From: Rubrivivax sp.
GTDB lineage: Bacteria > Pseudomonadota > Gammaproteobacteria > Burkholderiales > Burkholderiaceae_C
Direction of reading: 5' to 3'
Assembly: GCA_030693565.1 (NCBI GenBank)
Contig: JAUYAJ010000414.1
Coordinates: 1-7,761 of the forward strand
DNA length: 7,761 nucleotides
Shown: positions 1 through 4,729 of the stretch, in pieces
Layout: each line of letters opens with the position of its first letter
Numbering within the stretch: the stretch's first letter is position 1
Made by a program: the position numbers and the translations under genes
Notes under the pieces: generated by a model
What the model was told of the DNA's origin: nothing
Seen by the model: the letters and a program-made list of their open reading frames with translations, nothing else
Databases searched by the model: none

Positions 1-657
1 GATTTCGCCCACCAGCCCCAGGTCGTGGCTGATGAAGAGCACGCTCATGCGGTGCTTGTTCTGCAGCCGCGCCAGCAGTTCGATGATCTGGCGCTGGATG
101 GTCACGTCCAGCGCCGTGGTCGGCTCGTCGGCGATCAGCAGCCGGGGTTCGCAGGCCAGCGCCATGGCGATCATCACGCGCTGCTGCTGGCCGCCCGACA
201 TCTCATGCGGGTAGGACGCCAGCCGGCGCTTGGGCTCGGGAATGCCGACCTCGGCGAGCAGGCTCTCGGCGCGCGCCAAGGCCTCGCGCCGGCTCAGACC
301 CAGGTGGCGCATCAGCGGTTCGCACAGCTGCTGGCCGACGTTGAACACCGGGTTCAGCGAACTCATCGGGTCCTGGAACACGCAGGCGATCTCGCGCCCG
401 CGCAAAGCCTGCAGCTCGGACAAGCTGGCCTGCAGCAGGTCGCGCCCGCGCCAATGCACCCGCCCGCTGCGCTCGGCGTTGTCGGGCAGCAGGTTGAGCA
501 CCGACATCGCGGTGACGCTCTTGCCCGAGCCCGATTCGCCGACCAGGGCGACGGTGGTGTTTTCTGGGATGTCGAAGCTGACGCCCTTGACGGCCTCGGC
601 GCGAACGCCGTGGCCCATGCGAAAGGCGACCTTCAGGTCCTGGATGCTCAGCAACAT
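1..657 (-). CDS. Peptide-type ABC importer ATP-binding protein (OppD/DppD/YejF-like), C-terminus outside window
   Basis: Hydrolyses ATP on the cytoplasmic face to drive the importer whose permeases are encoded just upstream. The 219 visible residues contain a complete set of ABC ATPase motifs: Walker A GESGSGKS (40-47), Q-loop FQDPMSSLNP (Gln95), signature MSGGQQQR (153-160), Walker B LLIADEP (173-179), D-loop ALD (182-184) and H-loop SHD (His211). The PMSSLNP stretch after the Q-loop and ADEPTTALDVT are typical of the oligopeptide/dipeptide ATPase subfamily. The start at 657 gives the usual beta-strand opening (MLLSIQDLKVAF), with GAGGGG at 669-674 about 11 bases upstream, a slightly long spacing. 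The frame is open to the left edge, so the oligopeptide-transporter C-terminal region is not visible. It could be a single OppD-like subunit or the first half of a two-domain YejF/GsiA-like protein. It follows permease 2 by 85 bases and is probably in the same transcript. The family call is secure; the substrate is unknown. Confidence 0.93.
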   Translation of the reverse strand, partial: MLLSIQDLKVAFRMGHGVRAEAVKGVSFDIPENTTVALVGESGSGKSVTAMSVLNLLPDNAERSGRVHWRGRDLLQASLSELQALRGREIACVFQDPMSSLNPVFNVGQQLCEPLMRHLGLSRREALARAESLLAEVGIPEPKRRLASYPHEMSGGQQQRVMIAMALACEPRLLIADEPTTALDVTIQRQIIELLARLQNKHRMSVLFISHDLGLVGEI

Positions 658-742
658 GATTGATTCGGCCCCTCGCCGCACGTGTACGTTCGTCGATCCC
701 CCAGGGGGATATTCGCTTGCTTGGGTCGGCCCGGCGCGGCGC
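658..742. repeat. Intergenic spacer with perfect GC palindrome, possible dispersed repeat
   Basis: This is the only gap between the permease 2 and ATPase genes. It contains ATCCCCCAGGGGGAT at 696-710, which can fold as six base pairs around a three-base loop. To its right lies a GC-rich stretch (GGTCGGCCCGGCGCGGCG, 725-742) that runs up to the permease 2 stop codon. No T-run follows the hairpin on the minus strand, so it does not look like an intrinsic terminator of permease 2. Stems of this type, of the form CCCCC-A-GGGGG followed by GC-rich tails, remind me of short repeats scattered between genes in Burkholderiales genomes; that link is from memory and unverified here. It could be such a repeat, an mRNA-processing or stability element, or both. 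Confidence 0.45.
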
Positions 743-1798
743 TCAGTCCAGTCCACGCAGCTTCGGATCGAGCGCGTCACGCAGCGCATCGGCCATCAAC
801 GAGAAAGCGGTGACGAACACCGCCATGAACAGCGTCGCCGCCGCCAGCTGCCACCAGTGGCCCAGGATCAGCTCGCTCTGCGCTTCGGAGAGCATCGTGC
901 CCCAGCTGACCTGATCGATCGGCACGCCCAGACCCAGGTAGGACAGGATGACCTCGGCCTTGATGAAGCCCACGGTCAGCAGCGACATGCGCACCAGCAC
1001 GACGTGGCTGACGTTGGGCAGGATGTGGCGGAACATGCGCGACATCGTCGAGGCGCCGATCGCCTCGGCAGAACGCACGTATTCGCGGCTGGCGTGTTTG
1101 ATGAACTCGGCGCGCACCTGGCGGTACATGCCGGTCCAGCCGGTCAGCCCGAGGATCAGCACCACGGTGCCGATGCCGCGCCCGAACACCGCCGCAAAAG
1201 CAAAGATCAGCAAGATGCCGGGGATGCTCTCGAAGACGTTGTACAGCCACTCGAGAAAGTCACCGATCTTGCCGCCGAAGAAGCCACCGAAGGCGCCGAG
1301 CAAGGTGCCCAGCCCGGTGGCGACCACCGCGGCCAGCACGCCGACGAAGACCGAGACTTCGGTGCCTTTGATGGCCTTGTCCAGCACGTCGCGGCCCAGG
1401 CGGTCGGCGCCCAGCGGCAGCGTCTGCGCCTTCACCGTCTCGGTGGTCTTGAACTGGGCGGCGCGCTCGTCCCATTCCTTGTAGCGCGGCGCCAGCGGGT
1501 CGATGTCGCTGAGGTCGACGTTCGGGCCCTTGGGTGATTCGATCGCGCCGGTGTCCTGCGGCGCGGCCGGCCCGAGCAATGTAGGCGGCGCGTTCGGCAC
1601 CCCCACTTCGCGCTGCCAGTCCTTGGCCACCAGGCCGAGCGCAGAAGCGGCGATCAGCACCAGGAAGGCGAGCACGATGAGCAGCGAGACAAAGCCGACG
1701 CGGTCGGTCTTGAAGCGCCGCCAGGCCGCGTGCCAGACACCTTCGGAGCGCTGGCGCGTGTCGGCCAGCGAGGCTGCGGTTCCCAGCACGGCGCTCAT
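743..1798 (-). CDS. Peptide-type ABC importer inner-membrane permease, DppC/OppC family
   Basis: This 351-residue protein should form one half of the transmembrane channel. Predicted layout: cytoplasmic N-terminus with basic residues (to about 35), TM1 (36-56), a long extracytoplasmic loop (57-128), then the family motif LGADRLGRDVL (129-139) before TM2 (about 147-170). Further segments lie near 192-205, 207-222, 264-288 and 318-338. The EAA loop that docks the ATPase is at 239-262 (EYVRSAEAIGAS...FRHILPN), with the conserved Gly248 and the LP at 260-261. The C-terminus LRDALDPKLRG (339-349) is characteristic of DppC-type permeases. The loop after TM1 is about 70 residues, longer than the roughly 30 usual in DppC, and is rich in Pro and charged residues; YejE-type permeases also have a long loop here. 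The start is fixed by a four-base ATGA overlap with the permease 1 stop (1795-1798). No strong Shine-Dalgarno is present, which suggests translational coupling. Substrate unknown. Confidence 0.95.
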   Translation of the reverse strand: MSAVLGTAASLADTRQRSEGVWHAAWRRFKTDRVGFVSLLIVLAFLVLIAASALGLVAKDWQREVGVPNAPPTLLGPAAPQDTGAIESPKGPNVDLSDIDPLAPRYKEWDERAAQFKTTETVKAQTLPLGADRLGRDVLDKAIKGTEVSVFVGVLAAVVATGLGTLLGAFGGFFGGKIGDFLEWLYNVFESIPGILLIFAFAAVFGRGIGTVVLILGLTGWTGMYRQVRAEFIKHASREYVRSAEAIGASTMSRMFRHILPNVSHVVLVRMSLLTVGFIKAEVILSYLGLGVPIDQVSWGTMLSEAQSELILGHWWQLAAATLFMAVFVTAFSLMADALRDALDPKLRGLD

Positions 1799-2733
1799 TT
1801 GAGCACCACCCGCGGGTCGGCCAGCTTGAACAGGACGTCGGTCGCCAAGTTGATGAACATCGTCAGCACCGCCAGATACACCGTCACCGCCTGGATCACC
1901 GGGTAGTCACTGCGGTTCACCGCCAGCAACACCTCACGGCCCAGACCGGGAATGGAAAAGAAGACCTCGATGAGGAAGGAGCCGACAAAGATGCCCGGCA
2001 AGGCCAGGCCGATGTTGGTCAGGATCGGGATCAGCGCGTTGCGCAGCACATGGCGAAACAGCACGACACGTTCGGTCATGCCTTTGGCGCGCGCGGTGCG
2101 CACATAGTCCTGGCCCAGCTCGTCGAGCAGGAAGCTGCGGTAGAGCCGGGTTTGCGGCGCCAGCCCGACCATCACCGCCAGCAGCACCGGCAGCGGCGCG
2201 TAGGTGATCAGGTTGTTCCACACGCTGTCGCTCCAGCCCTGGACCGGGAACCAGCCGAGCAGAAAGCCGAACACGTACTGGCCGACGATCACGTAGACCA
2301 GGAAGCTGATCGCCAGCGCCACCGTGGTGATGACCATGATCGTGCGGTCGGCCAGCGAGCCGCGGCGGTAGGCGACCCACATCGCGATCGGCAGCGCCAG
2401 GACCACGTCCAGGATCAGGATCGGCATCATCACCGTCAGCGTCGCCGGCAGCCGGGTCGCGAACAGGTTGCTCACCGATTCATTGGTGGCCCAGCTCTTG
2501 CCCCAGTTGAAGGTGACGATCTGCTTGACGAAGATCCACAGCTGGACCCACCAAGGCTCGTTGAGGCCGAGTTCCTGGCGGATCGCATCGATCTGCTCCG
2601 CCGATGCGTTGAGGCCGCCCAAGATCTCGGCGGGGTCGCCGCCGAAGAACTTGAACAGCACGAACACCAGCAGCACCACCCCGGCCAAGGTCGGGATCAT
2701 TTGCCACAGGCGCCGTATGAGGTATGCCGCCAT
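1795..2733 (-). CDS. Peptide-type ABC importer inner-membrane permease, DppB/OppB family
   Basis: This 312-residue channel subunit pairs with the DppC-like protein encoded directly downstream. It has the classic DppB layout: MAAYLIRRLWQMIPTL opening into TM1 (about 10-28), the GGDP motif (31-34) just after it, and a periplasmic region to about 96. Later membrane segments lie near 98-122, 132-157, 178-197, 236-258 and 280-300. The EAA loop is at 209-232 (DYVRTARAKGM...FRHVLRN). The conserved EVFFSIPGLGREV (256-268) and terminal LADPRV (304-309) are also family hallmarks. I chose the ATG at 2733 because GGAG lies nine bases upstream (2743-2746); an in-frame ATG at 2748 would add MEQYL but has only a weak G-rich upstream and overlaps that ribosome site. 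Much longer upstream reading is open only because of high G+C. It is the first gene of the leftward operon and is followed by ATGA overlap. The family call is secure; the substrate is unknown. Confidence 0.94.
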   Translation of the reverse strand: MAAYLIRRLWQMIPTLAGVVLLVFVLFKFFGGDPAEILGGLNASAEQIDAIRQELGLNEPWWVQLWIFVKQIVTFNWGKSWATNESVSNLFATRLPATLTVMMPILILDVVLALPIAMWVAYRRGSLADRTIMVITTVALAISFLVYVIVGQYVFGFLLGWFPVQGWSDSVWNNLITYAPLPVLLAVMVGLAPQTRLYRSFLLDELGQDYVRTARAKGMTERVVLFRHVLRNALIPILTNIGLALPGIFVGSFLIEVFFSIPGLGREVLLAVNRSDYPVIQAVTVYLAVLTMFINLATDVLFKLADPRVVLK

Positions 2734-2742
2734 CAGATACTG

Positions 2743-2746
2743 CTCC
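2743..2746 (-). promoter_or_regulatory. Ribosome binding site deciding the DppB-like start
   Basis: On the minus strand GGAG sits nine bases upstream of the ATG at 2733. It overlaps the G of the alternative ATG at 2748, so it supports the shorter protein beginning MAAYLIRR. Confidence 0.6.
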
Positions 2747-2785
2747 ATGCCCGCCCCGCAAGGTGGGTCAATTTTCGAAAGCGCG

Positions 2786-2791
2786 AGTTTA
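2786..2791 (-). promoter_or_regulatory. Possible -10 of leftward transporter promoter
   Basis: On the minus strand TAAACT matches the sigma70 -10 consensus at four of six positions. It would start transcription near 2779, giving a leader of about 45 bases before the DppB-like gene. No convincing -35 lies 16-18 bases upstream (the region is GGCC-rich), so the promoter would be weak or activator-dependent. This is a by-eye call only. Confidence 0.25.
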
Positions 2792-2849
2792 GGCGCCCAC
2801 CAGGGCCTGGCCGGGCGGTGGTTTCCCCCCCAGCCGCGGGTGTTCACGG

Positions 2850-2867
2850 GCCGACAGCGCGGTCGGC
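2850..2867. promoter_or_regulatory. Inverted repeat in divergent promoter region, candidate operator
   Basis: GCCGAC (2850-2855) and GTCGGC (2862-2867) are perfect inverted arms of six bases around a six-base centre (AGCGCG). The repeat overlaps the proposed -35 of the rightward promoter and extends into its spacer, a position where a dimeric repressor could block RNA polymerase. No regulator gene is in the window. In DNA this GC-rich, six-base arms could also arise by chance. Confidence 0.3.
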
Positions 2868-2879
2868 TCGTTTTAGACT
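2851..2879 (+). promoter_or_regulatory. Likely sigma70 promoter for the binding-protein operon
   Basis: CCGACA (2851-2856, four of six to the -35 consensus) is separated by exactly 17 bases from TAGACT (2874-2879, four of six to the -10 consensus, preceded by TTT in an otherwise GC-rich area). Transcription would begin around 2886, leaving about 23 bases before the first binding-protein ATG. Spacing and location are right, but the matches are partial and unverified. Confidence 0.45.
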
Positions 2880-2908
2880 CCCCGTTTGCCCGCGCCCGCC
2901 TCGTCGCA

Positions 2909-4729
2909 ATGAAGTCTTTTGCCTTGATTCCCCTGGTCGCCGGCCTGCTGCTGTTCGCTGCTGACGCCCCTGCCTCCGTGTCGATTCCGCAAACGGCCGC
3001 GCCCTTGCCCGCCAACGCCAAGGTGTTGCGGCTGGGTTTTGGCAGCCGCGAGAACAATTTCGACCCCGCGCAGATCTCCGACGTCATCTCGGCGGCGCTG
3101 GTGGCCAGCTTGTTCGACGCCCCGCTGACCTACGACCAGCTGGCGCGCCCGGTGCGGCTCAAGCCCAACACCGCCGCCGCGATGCCCGAGGTCGACGCCG
3201 AGCACAAGCACTTCGTCTTCACGATCAAGCCCGGCATCCACTTCGGCGACGACCCGGCCTTCGGCGGCAAGCCGCGTGAGCTGATCGCTGCCGACTACGT
3301 CTACAGCATCAAGCGCTACTACGACCCGGCCACGCGCAGCCCGACGCTGTTCCACTTCGAAGGCGCAGGCCTGCTCGGCCTGACCGAGCTGCGCCAGCGC
3401 GCCATCAAGGACAAGACACCGTTCGACTACGACAGCGAGGTCGCCGGCATCCGCGTGCTCGACCGCTACCGCTTCGAAGTGCGGGTGTCGCGGCCGGCGC
3501 CGCGGCTGCTTTATGTGTTCGCCAACCCGGCCATCACTGGCGCCCTCGCCCGCGAGGTCGTCGAAGCGGCCAAGACCAGCATCGGCGAGCGCCCGGTCGG
3601 CACCGGCCCGTTCCGGCTCGCCGCCTGGACGCGCGGCACCCGCATCGTGCTCGACCGCAACCCGGCGCATCGGCACCGCAGCTATGACGAGCAACCGGCC
3701 GCCGGCGACGTCGCCGGCCAGGCCATTGCCGCCCATTCGCGCGGGCGCAGCATGCCGATGCTCGACCGCGTCGAGATCAGCGTCGTCGAAGAAGCCCAGC
3801 CGCGCTGGTTGTCCTTCCTCAACGGCCAGCTCGACATGGTCGGCGTGCCCAACGAGTTTGTGAACCTGGCGGCGCCGAACCGCCAGGTCGCGCCCCACCT
3901 GGCGCGCCGCGGCGTGCGCCTGCACCAGCAAGTGGCGCCGACGACCTGGTACACCTACTTCAACATGGACCACCCGCTGGTCGGCGGCTACACGCCCGAG
4001 CGCGTGGCGCTGCGCCGCGCCATTGGCCTGGCTTACGACGTGCGCCGCGAGATCGACCTCGTGCGCCGCAACCAGGCGGTGCCGGCGCAGTCGGTGCTGC
4101 CGCCCGGCGTCAGCGGTTTCGACGCCGGCATGAAGAGCGAAATGAGCGACCATGACCTGGCACGTGCCAAGGCCTTGCTCGACATCCATGGTTATGTCGA
4201 CCGCGACGGTGACGGCTGGCGCGAGCAACCCGACGGCCAGCCGCTGGTGCTGGAGCTGACGGCCCAGCCCGACCAGGCTTCGCGCGCGCTGCAAGACCTG
4301 TGGAGCAAGGCGATGGTGCCGCTGGGCTTGCGCATCACCTTCCGCATCGCCGCCTGGCAGGAGAACATCAAGGCCAGCCGAGCCGGCAAGCTGATGATGT
4401 GGGGCACCGGCTGGAGCGCCGCCATCCCCGACGGCAGCTACTTCCTGGAAGTCCTGTACGGCCCCAACAAAGGCCAGTCCAACCACTCGCGCTTCAACCT
4501 GCCCGAATACAACCAGCTGCACGAACGCCAGCGCGCCATGGCCGACGGCCCCGAGCGCGACGCCTTGATCCAGCAAGCGCTGCGCTTGTCGCTGGCCTAC
4601 ATGCCGCTCAAGGCCACCGCCCATCCGATCGACAGCTGGCTCACCCACAAGCAGGTGCTGGGCTACCGGCCGCACCCCTTCATCCGCGACTACTGGCGCT
4701 ACATCGACATCGACGGAGCCGCGCCATGA
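2909..4729 (+). CDS. Periplasmic substrate-binding protein, family 5 (first of three paralogues)
   Basis: This 606-residue protein should bind the ligand in the periplasm and deliver it to the divergent permeases. A Sec-type signal peptide occupies residues 1-22 (MK, then a hydrophobic core, then APA before Ser23); there is no lipobox Cys, so the mature protein should be soluble. Family 5 (SBP_bac_5) features in order: ENNFDPAQISD (48-58), AADYVYSIKRYYDP in the N-terminal lobe, PVGTGPF (229-235), QPRWLSFLNGQLD around Trp300, TYFNM with Asn352, VALRRAIGLAYD, and DRDGDGWRE (431-439). It is longer than the roughly 530 residues usual for DppA/OppA. It contains no cysteine. The segment NPAHRHRSY (around 251-259) carries a His-x-His not seen in the two sister copies. 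The start at 2909 is chosen because it gives a clean signal peptide, although no Shine-Dalgarno is visible. It overlaps the next gene by ATGA. Ligand unknown; a peptide is the default guess. Confidence 0.95.
   Translation: MKSFALIPLVAGLLLFAADAPASVSIPQTAAPLPANAKVLRLGFGSRENNFDPAQISDVISAALVASLFDAPLTYDQLARPVRLKPNTAAAMPEVDAEHKHFVFTIKPGIHFGDDPAFGGKPRELIAADYVYSIKRYYDPATRSPTLFHFEGAGLLGLTELRQRAIKDKTPFDYDSEVAGIRVLDRYRFEVRVSRPAPRLLYVFANPAITGALAREVVEAAKTSIGERPVGTGPFRLAAWTRGTRIVLDRNPAHRHRSYDEQPAAGDVAGQAIAAHSRGRSMPMLDRVEISVVEEAQPRWLSFLNGQLDMVGVPNEFVNLAAPNRQVAPHLARRGVRLHQQVAPTTWYTYFNMDHPLVGGYTPERVALRRAIGLAYDVRREIDLVRRNQAVPAQSVLPPGVSGFDAGMKSEMSDHDLARAKALLDIHGYVDRDGDGWREQPDGQPLVLELTAQPDQASRALQDLWSKAMVPLGLRITFRIAAWQENIKASRAGKLMMWGTGWSAAIPDGSYFLEVLYGPNKGQSNHSRFNLPEYNQLHERQRAMADGPERDALIQQALRLSLAYMPLKATAHPIDSWLTHKQVLGYRPHPFIRDYWRYIDIDGAAP
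4715..4718 (+). promoter_or_regulatory. Ribosome binding site of second binding protein
   Basis: GGAG lies seven bases before the ATG at 4726, inside the last codons of the preceding gene. It supports this start over the open upstream extension of the frame, and suggests initiation does not depend only on coupling. Confidence 0.6.

Noticed and set aside
696..710. Palindrome as an intrinsic terminator of permease 2
   Set aside because: No T-run follows on the minus strand, and the ATPase gene continues in the same direction 85 bases on.
230..1537. 435-codon plus-strand frame across the ATPase and DppC-like genes
   Set aside because: It runs opposite two genes with complete family motifs, and its own translation is low in hydrophobic residues and rich in His, Gln and Arg.
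2766..2771. TTGACC on the minus strand as a -35 for the permease operon
   Set aside because: It matches five of six, but the -10 at correct spacing would fall on the start region (ATGGAG), which does not resemble TATAAT.
2773..2780. TTTCGAAA palindrome in the divergent region as an operator
   Set aside because: Only eight bases long, with no second copy nearby; too short to support a call.
2468..2908. In-frame upstream extension of the first binding protein
   Set aside because: It would bury the signal peptide behind 147 residues and overlap the DppB-like gene; it is open only because of base composition.
2734..3087. N-terminal extension of the DppB-like permease
   Set aside because: It would precede TM1 with over 100 hydrophilic residues, run into the first binding-protein gene, and ignore the GGAG-supported start at 2733.
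2873..4675. 600-codon open frame on the minus strand opposite the first binding protein
   Set aside because: It mirrors the codon pattern of a clear family 5 protein in high-G+C DNA, and its translation is rich in Ala, Val, Gly, His and Arg with no recognisable motif.
4300..4725. Upstream extension of the second binding protein
   Set aside because: It lies wholly inside the first binding-protein gene in another frame; the ATG at 4726 has a good ribosome site and starts a signal peptide.
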